A stretch of DNA of 64,000 nt, from positions 124,001 to 188,000 of the forward strand of contig NZ_JADJNN010000006.1 of NCBI RefSeq assembly GCF_016714285.1, given 5' to 3'. Made by a program: the position numbers and the translations under genes. The stretch is from Nannocystis sp. (GTDB taxonomy: Bacteria > Myxococcota_A > Polyangia > Nannocystales > Nannocystaceae). Positions 24,327-33,301 of the stretch are shown in pieces (the first letter of the stretch is position 1; the number at the start of each line of letters is the position of its first letter). Under the pieces are notes generated by a model. It searched no databases. It had not been told where the DNA came from and saw only the letters and a list, made by a program, of their open reading frames with translations.

Positions 24327-26365
24327 ATGTCCACGTTTAGCACCATCCTGATCGCCAACCGCGGCGAGATCGCCTGCCGCATCATCCGCAGCGCCCACGC
24401 CCTCGGCTACCGCACCGTCGCCGTCTACAGCCAGGCCGACGCCGACGCGCCCCACGTCGGCCTCGCCGACCGCGCTGTCCTCATCGGCCCGCCGCCGGTG
24501 CGCGAGTCGTACCTGAACGTCGAGCGCCTGCTCGCCGCCGCCGCGGACGCCGGCGCCGACGCGGTCCACCCCGGCTACGGCTTCCTCTCCGAGAACGCCG
24601 AGTTCGCCCAGGCCTGCGCCGACGCCGGCCTCGTGTTCATTGGCCCGAGCCCCGCGGCGATCCACGCGATGGGCAACAAGGCCGCCGCCAAGCGCTCGAT
24701 GATCGCCGCCGGCGTCCCCTGCATCCCTGGCTTTCAGGACAGCAGCGACGACGGCCAGTCCGACGATCGCCTCTACCTCGAGGCCCTCAAGATCGGCCTC
24801 CCCGTCCTGATCAAGGCCGCGGCCGGCGGCGGCGGTCGAGGCATGCGCAAGGTCAAGGCCGAGTCCGAGCTCGCCGCCGCGATCCGCTCGGCCCGCTCCG
24901 AGGCCAGCTCCGCGTTCGCCAGCGGCGAGCTGATCGTCGAGCGGGCGATCGTCGACGGCCGCCACGTCGAGATCCAGATCTTCGGCGACGCCCACGGCCA
25001 CGTCATCCACCTCGGTGAACGCGACTGCTCGGTCCAGCGCCGCCACCAGAAGGTCGTCGAGGAGGCCCCCTCGCCCGCCGTCGACCCCGAGCTGCGCGCC
25101 CGCATGGGCGCCGCCGCCGTCGCCGCCGCCCGCAGCATCGACTACGTCGGCGCCGGCACCGTCGAGTTCATGCTCGACGCCAGCGGCGAGTTCTTCTTCC
25201 TCGAGATGAACACCCGCCTCCAGGTCGAACACCCCGTCACCGAATTCGTCACCGGCCTCGACCTGGTCGAGCTGCAGCTGCGCGTCGCCGCCGGCGAGCC
25301 GCTCCCGCTCACGCAGGAGCAGGTGACCATGCACGGCCACGCGATCGAGGTCCGCCTCTACGCCGAGGACCCCTACGCCGGCTACCTCCCGCAGTCCGGC
25401 CCCGTCCACGCCTGGCAGCCCGCCACCGGCGAGGGCGTGCGCGTCGACCACGGCCTGCGCGCCGGCCAACAAATCTCTCCGTACTACGACCCCATGGTCG
25501 CCAAGCTCATCGCCCACGGCCGCACCCGCGACGAGGCCCGCCGCCGCCTCATCCGCGCGCTCGAGCAGACCGTCCTGCTCGGCGTCGTCCACAACAAACA
25601 ATTCCTCGCCGATGTGCTCGCCCACCCCGTGTTCGCCGCCGGCGGCGCGACCACCCGCTTCCTCGAGCAGGAGCTCCCCGAGCCGACCCGCCCCGAGCCC
25701 GACGCCCGCATGTGGGCCGTCGCCGCCGCCCTGTGGTGCTCGCTCGGCATGGTCCAGCCGCACGCCGCCTGGCGCAGCGCCGGCAAGGCCAGCTTCCCGC
25801 TCGAGCTGCGCGCCGGCGACACCCTCGCCCGCCTCAGCGTCGAGCTCCACACCGACGGCACCGTCAGCGTCGGCTTCGCCGGCGCGATCAAGGGCACCAC
25901 GATCCTGTTCCCCCGCCACGCCCTCGCCGCCCAGATCCTCCACCGCGAGGGCAGCCGCGTCCGCGTCCGCGTCGACGGCGTCGAGGAGACGGCTCACGCC
26001 ACCATCGCCGACGGCCGCCTCCACCTCGAGCTGCGCGGCGTCCTCCGCGAATTCGTCGAGCCCCGCCGCGCGGCGCCGAGGCCGAGTCCGATCGCGGCGG
26101 CGGCGACGGCAAGCTCCACGCCCCGACCTCCGGCCGCATCGTCGAGGTCAAGGTCGCCGTCGGCGACCGCGTCCGCCCCGGCCAGACCCTCGTCATCCTC
26201 GAGGCCATGAAGATCGAGAATGCCCTCGCGGTCGGCGTCTCCGGCACCGTCGCCGAGATCAAGGTCAGCGCCGGCGACCAGGTCCCGCAAGGCCGCCTCC
26301 TCCTCGCCGTCACCCCCGACGAGGGCCCGGACGCCGGCGGCGCCAAGAAGGCCATCGTCGCCTGA
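24327..26365 (+). CDS. acyl-CoA carboxylase alpha subunit (biotin carboxylase plus biotinyl domain), frameshifted
   Basis: Residues 1 to about 450 form a biotin carboxylase: ILIANRGEIACRII, AVHPGYGFLSENAEFA, ATP-grasp LIKAAAGGGGRGMRKV, ERDCSVQRRHQKVVEEAPSP and EMNTRLQVEHPVTE. A linker domain follows. The biotinyl domain (GKLHAPTSGRIVEVKV...EAMKIEN, biotin Lys codon at 26210) is in the -1 frame. The shift falls within about 26060-26078, in a run of GC triplets, as if one base were deleted; the uninterrupted first frame ends at 26210. It would form the carboxylase with the beta subunit at 20649. The disruption is either a sequencing error or real inactivation; all other regions look intact. Confidence 0.88.
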
Positions 26366-26383
26366 AAGTGTTAGCTTCGATCC

Positions 26384-26629
26384 ATGACCCGCGACGCCCT
26401 CCTCGCCGAAGTCATGCGCCTCCCGATCGAGGAACGCCGCGCCCTCGCGCTCGAGGTCCTCGAGCACAGCGACGGCGAGGAAGCGATGCACCCCGACATC
26501 GAAGCCTCGCATCGCGCCGAGCTCGATCGCCGCCTCCAATTGATCGACGCCGGCCTGATGAAGTACAGTCCCTGGGACGAGGTCAGGGCCCGCTCTTCGG
26601 CCGCACGACTCCCCGCCTCCGGACTGTAG
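26384..26629 (+). CDS. addiction-module antitoxin (PF09720 type) with altered C-terminus
   Basis: An 81-residue protein. The body fits the short 'addiction module component' family: LAEVMRLPIEERRALALEVLEH, then HRAELDRRLQLIDAGLMKYSPWDEVRAR. The family normally ends in RARIFG; here one base seems missing after CGC (near 26594), so the frame runs on to an unrelated SSAARLPASGL. No intact toxin follows, but a second damaged antitoxin copy and a toxin-like remnant do. A TAGCTT box lies 6 bases before the ATG, with no Shine-Dalgarno. Confidence 0.62.
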   Translation: MTRDALLAEVMRLPIEERRALALEVLEHSDGEEAMHPDIEASHRAELDRRLQLIDAGLMKYSPWDEVRARSSAARLPASGL

Positions 26630-26637
26630 GTCGATCC

Positions 26638-26852
26638 AGGACCCGCGACCTCATCCTCGCCGAAGGCGTCCCTCCACCAGGATCTGCATCGCAGCCCGCG
26701 AGACCCTCGAGGACGCCGCAGCTCGCGACGCCGCCATCGACGACGCGCAGTACGCCGAGGTCCAGCGCCGACGCAAGCTCATCGACGAGGGCAAGATGAA
26801 GCTCATCCCCTGGGAAGAGGTCGAGGCTCGCATCTTCGGCTCGGATGATTGA
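26638..26852 (+). pseudogene. decayed second copy of the PF09720 antitoxin gene
   Basis: The stretch begins CGATCCAGGACCCGCGAC against CGATCCATGACCCGCGAC in the first copy, so the start codon has become AGG. The frame is broken near 26670-26700, but the 3' part still encodes RRRKLIDEGKMKLIPWEEV followed by EARIFG, the family's conserved end. It is a tandem duplicate in decay. Confidence 0.72.
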
Positions 26853-26875
26853 GCGCTGCGACGGCGGTCCTCGGC

Positions 26876-27037
26876 ATGCGATATCGACTGCTGCTGTCGG
26901 ACGACGCCGATCACCAGCCCCAAGGAGACATCGAGCGGGTCGCGCGACCACACCCGCAAAGCGTCAACAATCGCGTGACGAGGTCCGCTGGACCTCGGGA
27001 TTGCGAGAGGCGGCCTTGGCGCCCGGCGGCCCGATGA
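26876..27037 (+). pseudogene. remnant of a ParE/RelE-type toxin gene
   Basis: MRYRLLLSDDADHQPQGDIE resembles the first residues of ParE/RelE toxins (pattern MxYxxxFSPEADxDlxeI). The frame then loses similarity and ends at 53 codons, against about 95 for an intact toxin. Its position just after the antitoxin copies supports the reading, though the short match makes it tentative. The rest of the gap to 27159 contains nothing I recognise. Confidence 0.4.
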
Positions 27038-27158
27038 TCGAGGCCGCCTGGGAACCGGGGCCACCCGCCCCACATTGTCGACACGGCATCGAGCGTTCAC
27101 CTATCATGGACGCGAGCTGCACTCAACGCCAGGATCCGCCCGACGAACCCGAGACCCC

Positions 27159-28025
27159 ATGACCACCGACAAGGCGATCGTCACCTGCGCCCTCACCGGC
27201 GTGCTCACCAACCCCCGGCAGCACCCCGTCCCCGTCACGCCGGAGGAGCTCGCCGTCGCCGCGAAGCAGGCCCGCGACGCCGGCGCCTCGGTCGTGCACG
27301 TCCACTTCCGCAACCAGGAGCCCGGCCTCGGCTACCTCCCGACCTGGGACCCGCAGGTCGCCAAGGCCGTGCGCGACGCGATCAAGGCCGCCTGCCCGGA
27401 CCTCATCTTCAACATGACCACCGGCGTGGTCGGCGACGACATCTCCGGCCCGCTCGCCTGCATGCACGCGATCCGCCCCGAGATCGCCGCCTGCAACGCC
27501 GGCAGCCTCAACTACCTCAAGGCCAAGTCCGACGGCAGCTGGGCCTGGCCGCCGATGCTGTTCGATAACCCGGTCACCAAGATCGAGGCCTTCCTCGACG
27601 CCATGAAGGCCTGCGGCACCCAGCCCGAGTTCGAGTGCTTCGACCTCGGCATCGTCCGCTCCGTCGGCCTCTTCGTCGACGTCGGCCTGGCCCACCACCC
27701 GCACTACAACTTCGTCATGGGCGTCGCCTCCGGCATGCCCTGCGACCCCGAGCTGCTGCCCTACCTCCGCAAGCACATCAAGCCCGGCTGCCGCTGGGAG
27801 GTCACCGCGATCGGCCGCGAGGACGTGTGGCCATTGCACCGCCGCGCCGCAGAGCTCGGCGGCGACCTGCGCACCGGCCTCGAGGACACCTTCTACCTGC
27901 CCGACGGCGCGCGCGCGCCGAACAACGGCGCCCTCATCGAGGCGATCGTCGCCGCCGCCCGCGAGGCCGGCCGCGAGATCGCCAGCCCGAGCGAGGCCCG
28001 TCAGCTCCTCGGCCTCGGCGTCTGA
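27159..28025 (+). CDS. BKACE-family beta-keto acid cleavage enzyme (DUF849)
   Basis: A 288-residue TIM-barrel protein of usual size. VTCALTGVLTNP, VVHVHFRNQ (metal-binding His pair HVH), NMTTG, EFECFDLG and EDTFYLPDG are family hallmarks. Known members use acetyl-CoA and a beta-keto acid to give acetoacetate and a new acyl-CoA, with Zn as cofactor. It precedes an acyl-CoA dehydrogenase, acyl-CoA ligase and SDR. It might take the place of an HMG-CoA-lyase-type step or use acetoacetate made by the neighbouring cluster; that is inference. Confidence 0.88.
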   Translation: MTTDKAIVTCALTGVLTNPRQHPVPVTPEELAVAAKQARDAGASVVHVHFRNQEPGLGYLPTWDPQVAKAVRDAIKAACPDLIFNMTTGVVGDDISGPLACMHAIRPEIAACNAGSLNYLKAKSDGSWAWPPMLFDNPVTKIEAFLDAMKACGTQPEFECFDLGIVRSVGLFVDVGLAHHPHYNFVMGVASGMPCDPELLPYLRKHIKPGCRWEVTAIGREDVWPLHRRAAELGGDLRTGLEDTFYLPDGARAPNNGALIEAIVAAAREAGREIASPSEARQLLGLGV

Positions 28026-28131
28026 AGCCCCGCCACACCGCGCAGTACGCCGTTTCACCGGCCTCCGCGGCGACCCCCGTCGCCGTGATCGTGCGTCCGC
28101 TGCGCGCCGAGGATGTTACGCTGCGGCCCGC

Positions 28132-29286
28132 ATGACGCCCGCACCCGCGATCACGGACGACGAGCGCGCCGCCTTCCGCGACACCCTGCGCCGCTTCGTC
28201 GACCGCGAGCTGATGCCCCACATCGACGCCTGGGAGGAGGCCGCCGAGTTCCCGCGCGACCTGTACCTTCGGGCAGGTGAGCTCGGCCTGCTCGGCCTCG
28301 GCTTCCCGGAGGCCTACGGCGGCAGCCCCGGCGACAGCATCAGCGTGATCCACACCTGCGAGGAGCTCGCGCGCACCGGCGCCGGTGGCCTCATCGCCGG
28401 CCTGCTCAGCCACGGCATCGGCCTGCCGCCGATCGTGAACCTCGGCAGCGACGAGCAGAAGCAGCGCCTGATCCCCGATGTCCTCGCCGGCCGCAAGATC
28501 GCCGCCCTCGCCATCAGCGAACCCTCCGGCGGCTCCGACGTCGCCAATCTCCGCACCACCGCGCGCCGGGCCACCGACGCCGGGGGCGACCACTTCGTCG
28601 TCCACGGCAGCAAGATGTTCATCACCTCGGGCATGCGCGCCGACCTCATCACCGTCGCCGTCCGCACCGGCGGCCCCGGCCTCGGCGGCATCTCCCTGCT
28701 CGTCGTCGACGGCGACTCCCCCGGCCTCACCCGCACCCCGCTCAAGAAGATGGGCTGGTGGTGCTCCGACACCGCCGCCCTCTACTTCGACGAGTGCCGC
28801 GTCCCCGCCCGCAACCTGCTCGGTCAGCAAGACCACGGCTTCCTCGGCATCATGCAGAACTTCAACCGCGAGCGCCTGATGCTCGCGGCGATGGCCGTGG
28901 CCTTCGCCCAGGTCTGCTACGACGACGCCCTGGCGTGGGCCCGCGAGCGCGAGACCTTCGGCAAGCCGCTGATCACCCGCCAGGTCATCCGCCACAAGCT
29001 GGTCGACATGCTCACCCGCATCGAACCAGTCCGCTGCTGGCTGTACGATCTGGCCCGCCGCGTCGACGCCGGCGAGTGGCCGATCGCCCAGCTGTGCATG
29101 CTCAAGAACGCCGCCACCAGCTGCGTCGAGCACTGCGCCCGCGAGGGCGTGCAGATCCTCGGCGGCGCCGGCTACATGCGCGGCACCCGGGTCGAGCGGA
29201 TCTTCCGTGAGACCAAGGTGCTAGCGATCGGCGGCGGCGCCGAGGAGATCATGAAGGACCTCGCCTCCCGCCAGCTCGGCTGGTGA
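28132..29286 (+). CDS. acyl-CoA dehydrogenase
   Basis: A 384-residue FAD enzyme, a paralogue of the one at 22296. ALAISEPSGGSDVANLRTTA, MFITSGMRADL and the final AIGGGAEEIM are conserved. The MCAD-type Glu position is glycine, and Glu247 in FNRERLML takes the isovaleryl-CoA-dehydrogenase-like position. TACGCT lies 9 bases before the ATG without a Shine-Dalgarno. It is followed within 36 bases by an acyl-CoA ligase, consistent with activation and then oxidation of the same branched or medium-chain acid; the substrate is unknown. Confidence 0.87.
   Translation: MTPAPAITDDERAAFRDTLRRFVDRELMPHIDAWEEAAEFPRDLYLRAGELGLLGLGFPEAYGGSPGDSISVIHTCEELARTGAGGLIAGLLSHGIGLPPIVNLGSDEQKQRLIPDVLAGRKIAALAISEPSGGSDVANLRTTARRATDAGGDHFVVHGSKMFITSGMRADLITVAVRTGGPGLGGISLLVVDGDSPGLTRTPLKKMGWWCSDTAALYFDECRVPARNLLGQQDHGFLGIMQNFNRERLMLAAMAVAFAQVCYDDALAWARERETFGKPLITRQVIRHKLVDMLTRIEPVRCWLYDLARRVDAGEWPIAQLCMLKNAATSCVEHCAREGVQILGGAGYMRGTRVERIFRETKVLAIGGGAEEIMKDLASRQLGW
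28262..28275. repeat. dispersed hairpin variant TGTAC-CTTC-GGGCA
   Basis: A degenerate copy inside the acyl-CoA dehydrogenase gene, with the outer stem extended as ACCTG..CAGGT. Confidence 0.4.
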
Positions 29287-29321
29287 TCCCACCATAACCT
29301 CTGACAAGCAGGCAACCGCTC

Positions 29322-31118
29322 GTGGCCGCAGACACCATCCCCTCCCGCTTCTTCGCCCAGGGCGTCGCCCACCCCGACAGGCCCGCCACCCACTCGCGCA
29401 AGGACGGCGCCTGGCAGACCCTCTCGTGGCGCCAGTACACCCAGCTGGTCCGCCGCATCGCCCGCGCCCTCATCGCCCTCGGCGTCCAGCCCGGCCACAC
29501 CACCTGTATCCTCGGCTACAACCGCCTCGAATGGTCGGCCTTCGCCCTCGGCACCCAGGCCGCCGCAGGCGCCCCCGCAGGCATCTATACCACCTGCTCG
29601 CCCAGCGAGGTGCAATACATCATCCACCACGCCGAGGCCGCCGTCGTGCTCGTCGAGAACGCCGCCCAGTTCGCCAAGGTCGCCCAGGAGCGCCACCGCC
29701 TGCCGCAGCTGCGCCACGTCGTGCTCATGCAGGGGGCCACCGTCGACGACCCCCTCGCCCTCTCCTGGGACCAGTTCCTCGCCCGCGGCGACGCCACCCC
29801 CGACAGCGCCGTCGACGAGCGCGTCCGCGACATCCCGGAGGACGCCACCGCGACCTATATCTACACCTCCGGCACCACCGGCCCGCCCAAGGCCGTGATG
29901 CTCAGCCACCTCAATGTCCTGTGGACCGCCGACTCCGTCACCTCGATGATGAAGTTCAGCCCGGACGACAGCATGCTGTCGTACCTCCCGCTGTCACACA
30001 TCGCCGAGCAGCTCATCTCACTCTACGGCCCGGTCATCCTCGGCAATCAGGTCTACTTCGCCGAGTCGCTGGAGAAGGTCCCCGAGAACCTCAAGGAGGT
30101 CCAGCCGACGATCTTCTTCGGCGTGCCCCGGATCTGGGAGAAGTTCCACGCCGCCGTGCGCGGCAAGCTGGCCCAGGTCACCGGCACCAAGAAGCACCTG
30201 ATCAACTGGGCCATGGGCGTCGCCCGCCGCGTCCACGCGCTGCGCAACCGCAGCGCGCCGATCCCCAGCCTGCTCGGCCTGCAATACGCGCTCGCCCAGC
30301 GCCTCGTGTTCCGCAAGCTCAAGACCGCCCTCGGCCTCGGCCGCGTCAAGGTCTGCTCGTCCGGCGCCGCGCCGATCTCCGGCGAGGTGCTCGAGTTCTT
30401 CAGCGGCCTCGACCTCGTCGTCCACGAGGTCTACGGCCAGTCCGAGGACACCGGCCCCACCTCCACCAACTTCCCCGGCAACACCCGCTTCGGCTCCGTC
30501 GGCAAGCCGATCCCCGGCGTCGAGGTCCGCCTCGGCGAGGACGGCGAGATCCTCGTCCGCGGCAAGAACGTCTTCAAGGGCTACTACAAGGACCCCGCCG
30601 CCACCGCCGAGACCCTCATCGACGGCTGGCTGCACTCCGGCGACCTCGGCTCCTTCGACGCCGAGGGCTACCTCCACATCACCGGCCGCAAGAAGGAGAT
30701 CATCATCACCGCCGGCGGCAAGAACATCGCCCCGAAGAACATCGAGGCCGCCCTCAAGCAGCACCCGCTCGTCGAGGAGGCCGTCATCATCGGCGACCGC
30801 CGCCGCTTCATCAGCGCCCTCATCACCCTGCAAGCCCCGGCCGTCGCCGCCTGGCTCGCCGAGCGCGGCCACCACGGCGGCGGCGAAAGCACGGCCCCCC
30901 ACGAACACCCCGCCGTGCTCGCCGAGCTGAGCGCCTGGGTCGACAAGGCCAACGAGGAATTCGCCCGCGTCGAACACGTGCGAAAGTTCCGCGTCCTGCC
31001 CCGCAGCCTCAGCGAGGCCGAGGGCGAGCTCACCCCGACACTCAAGCTCAAGCGCCGCGTCATCGACAAGAACTGGTCCGAGTACATCGAGGGGATGTAC
31101 GCCGGCCCCGGCGAATGA
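29322..31118 (+). CDS. long-chain acyl-CoA synthetase (AMP-binding)
   Basis: A 598-residue ANL-superfamily ligase of the FadD15/ACSL type. YTSGTTGPPK (from 181) is the ATP P-loop, SYLPLSHIAE and HEVYGQSEDTG form the adenylate pocket, and GWLHSGDLG and GRKKEIIITAGGKNIAPKNIE are the hinge and A10-type motifs. It activates a fatty or terpenoid acid with ATP and CoA. The start is a GTG at 29322 after a short 36-base gap. It is the third gene in the BKACE - dehydrogenase - ligase - SDR run, corresponding to the ligase found with atu-type clusters. Confidence 0.92.
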   Translation: MAADTIPSRFFAQGVAHPDRPATHSRKDGAWQTLSWRQYTQLVRRIARALIALGVQPGHTTCILGYNRLEWSAFALGTQAAAGAPAGIYTTCSPSEVQYIIHHAEAAVVLVENAAQFAKVAQERHRLPQLRHVVLMQGATVDDPLALSWDQFLARGDATPDSAVDERVRDIPEDATATYIYTSGTTGPPKAVMLSHLNVLWTADSVTSMMKFSPDDSMLSYLPLSHIAEQLISLYGPVILGNQVYFAESLEKVPENLKEVQPTIFFGVPRIWEKFHAAVRGKLAQVTGTKKHLINWAMGVARRVHALRNRSAPIPSLLGLQYALAQRLVFRKLKTALGLGRVKVCSSGAAPISGEVLEFFSGLDLVVHEVYGQSEDTGPTSTNFPGNTRFGSVGKPIPGVEVRLGEDGEILVRGKNVFKGYYKDPAATAETLIDGWLHSGDLGSFDAEGYLHITGRKKEIIITAGGKNIAPKNIEAALKQHPLVEEAVIIGDRRRFISALITLQAPAVAAWLAERGHHGGGESTAPHEHPAVLAELSAWVDKANEEFARVEHVRKFRVLPRSLSEAEGELTPTLKLKRRVIDKNWSEYIEGMYAGPGE

Positions 31119-31173
31119 CGACATGCGCGATGCGCAGCGCCATCACCACCATCGCCGGGCTCGAGCCAGGCGC

Positions 31174-31977
31174 ATGACCACCGTCGCCGTCATCGGCGCC
31201 TCGTCCGGCATCGGCCTCGCCTGCGCCGTCCACCTCGCCCACCGCGGCTACCACGTGTTCGGCACCAGCCGGCGACCGCCGCCTGGCCAGGTGCCGTTCG
31301 AGTTCGTCGCCATGGACGTCACCTCCGAGGCCTCGGTCGAGCACGCGCTCGCCGTGATCCTCGCGCGCGCCGGCCAGCTCGACGCGATCGTCCACAGCGC
31401 CGGCATCGGCTTCGCCGGCGCCATCGAGGACACCAGCGTCAGCGAGGCGCAGCAGCAGTTCGACACCAACTTCTTCGGCGCCCACCGGGTCCTGCGCGCC
31501 GCCCTGCCCGCCCTGCGCGCCAGCCGGGGCCGCGTCATCATCATCTCGAGCATCGGCGGCGCGATCGCCCTGCCCTTCCAGGGCATCTACTGCGCCAGCA
31601 AGTTCGCCCTCGAGGGCCTCGGCGAGGCCCTCTCGCACGAGCTCCACGGCTCCGGCATCCGCGTCGTCCTGGTCCAACCCGGCGACTTCCACACCGGCTT
31701 CACCGACGCCCGCACCATGGTCCGCGCCAGCGGCGACGCGTCGATCTATCAGCACCAACTCGAGCGAAGCCTCGCCGTCATGATCGCCGACGAGCGCCGC
31801 GGCCCCGACCCCCGCGACGTCGCCCGCGTCGTCGAGCACGCCCTCCGCGTCGCCCGCCCCCAGCTTCGCTACCCGGTCGGCATGCCGCTGCAGCGGTGGT
31901 CGATCGTCCTCAAGCATCTCCTGCCCTGGCGCCTGTTCGCGGCGATCCTCCGCATGATCTACAAGATCCGCGGCTGA
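31174..31977 (+). CDS. classical short-chain dehydrogenase/reductase
   Basis: A 267-residue SDR. GASSGIG (8-14) binds the cofactor, HSAGIG replaces NNAG, and IISSIGG with Y139-C-A-S-K143 gives a complete Ser/Tyr/Lys catalytic set. The C-terminus (VLKHLLPWRLFAAILRMIYK) is hydrophobic and amphipathic and may attach to membranes. The ATG at 31174 begins the Rossmann fold at once; an earlier start at 31123 only adds a His/Arg-rich leader. It lies 55 bases after the acyl-CoA ligase. Substrate unknown. Confidence 0.88.
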   Translation: MTTVAVIGASSGIGLACAVHLAHRGYHVFGTSRRPPPGQVPFEFVAMDVTSEASVEHALAVILARAGQLDAIVHSAGIGFAGAIEDTSVSEAQQQFDTNFFGAHRVLRAALPALRASRGRVIIISSIGGAIALPFQGIYCASKFALEGLGEALSHELHGSGIRVVLVQPGDFHTGFTDARTMVRASGDASIYQHQLERSLAVMIADERRGPDPRDVARVVEHALRVARPQLRYPVGMPLQRWSIVLKHLLPWRLFAAILRMIYKIRG

Positions 31978-31982
31978 CCCCC

Positions 31983-33083
31983 TCAGCGGCGCGCCCCGGC
32001 CCGGCGCACCTCGACCACCCCGCCCAGGCGCTCGACCACCACCACCACCGCGTCGCCGACCTCCCAGCCGTCGTACTCCGGCCTCGGCACCTTCTCTGTA
32101 TGCAGCGCACCGTCGGCGCCGTAGCGAAACACCACCGTGTACTCGCCCTCCTGCGTGATCCGCTCGTCATCTCCGTTTGGCGCGAGCAGGGCGAAGCGCA
32201 GCCCCCCGTGCCCCTCGCCCGCGATCACCTCGCTGCGAACGGGCGCCCACGCCTGGGTGATATAGTCGCACCAGGTCGCGTCGACCGGGCGCGTGCAATG
32301 CTTGGTCCGCGTGCGCGTCACCGATCGCGTGCACTGCTTGGGGACGCCGTGACAGGTCCGGGTGAACGACCCGTTGCCGTTGCGCTCGGTGCTGCATTCC
32401 TGGGTCTCGCCGCAGGCGTAGGATTCCCGGTCCTCGTAAGATTCGCTCCCGCAATCGTAGGTCTCGTCGTGGTGGTGTTTCGGATAACAACTCGTGATCC
32501 GGACCCCGGGGATCGCCCCCTCGCCCGCGATCGGTGGCCTGCCCGCGCTGGCCTGCACCGCCGTCTGCCAGTCCCCCGCGCTCAGGTCCTGCCAGCGCTC
32601 GAGGTGGGTCGTGTGCTGCCATTGCAGGCGCGACACGCTGCCCGCGACCTCGTGATCGATGAAGCCCCAGACCGCCAGGCCGCCGGCCCCGAGCGCGCCG
32701 CCCAGCGCGATCCGCTTGAACCACGAGGCGCGCCGCTTCGGCGGCGCCACGGGGGCGACCTCGGCCGCGACGTCCCCGGTCTTGCCGGACGACTTCGCCT
32801 GGCCGCGAGCGCCCCCGCAGCTGTGGCAGGTCGCCGCGCCGGCCCGGTTGTTCGACCCGCAGAAGCCACACGACCAGTCGGCCCCGCCGAGCGCCGCGGC
32901 CAGCACTTCGGGCGCGGTGATCGCCTCCTTCGCAAACGCGGCCTCGTCGGGCGGACGCATCGCGTCGAGCTCGTGCTGCTCCCGCGGGTCACCGCACTCG
33001 GGGCAACGCTGCTCCTCGCCGCTGATGTCACGCCGGCTGCAGCGAGTGCAGTCCCAGCGCCCCCACACCGTGACGGTCCCCAT
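31983..33083 (-). CDS. zinc-ribbon membrane protein of unknown function
   Basis: A 366-residue protein. The N-terminus holds a zinc ribbon, WDCTRCSRRD with RCPECGDP, then a second one, WSCGFCGSNNRAGAATCHSCGG (about 68-95 by position), of the RanBP2/zinc-ribbon kind. A basic stretch and one membrane helix follow (IALGGALGAGGLAVWGF), then an outside region rich in cysteine, histidine and charged residues (YPKHHHDETYDCGSESYED) and a beta-rich end. The ATG at 33083 is used because the ribbon begins eight residues later. It converges with the SDR gene, 5 bases apart. The layout suggests a sensor with cytoplasmic zinc ribbons, but no family is recognised. Confidence 0.68.
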   Translation of the reverse strand: MGTVTVWGRWDCTRCSRRDISGEEQRCPECGDPREQHELDAMRPPDEAAFAKEAITAPEVLAAALGGADWSCGFCGSNNRAGAATCHSCGGARGQAKSSGKTGDVAAEVAPVAPPKRRASWFKRIALGGALGAGGLAVWGFIDHEVAGSVSRLQWQHTTHLERWQDLSAGDWQTAVQASAGRPPIAGEGAIPGVRITSCYPKHHHDETYDCGSESYEDRESYACGETQECSTERNGNGSFTRTCHGVPKQCTRSVTRTRTKHCTRPVDATWCDYITQAWAPVRSEVIAGEGHGGLRFALLAPNGDDERITQEGEYTVVFRYGADGALHTEKVPRPEYDGWEVGDAVVVVVERLGGVVEVRRAGARR

Positions 33084-33301
33084 CGCCCGCAGGGTAACCC
33101 GGCCTCGCCCCGTTCGAGCCTGAATCAACGCCTCGCGCAAGCCGATACCCGGGGCGCCCCCATGGTCGAGCCTCGCGCCACAGCGCTTGTGCCCGGCAGG
33201 GCCGCGGAGCTGTGAGCGCGCGGCCGCGCCTACCTGCTGCGCCTCAAGTCTGGCGACGACCCCGAGGGCTGGTATAGACTCGGGCACTGAGTGGGGAGAC
33301 G

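Noticed and set aside
25712..26365. A separate biotin carboxyl carrier protein gene
   Set aside because: The frame before the biotinyl domain is antiframe sequence of the carboxylase, without a plausible start; a frameshift in one gene explains it better.
27159..28025. HMG-CoA lyase (liuE) expected for the leucine pathway
   Set aside because: The motifs are those of BKACE/DUF849, not of HMG-CoA lyase.
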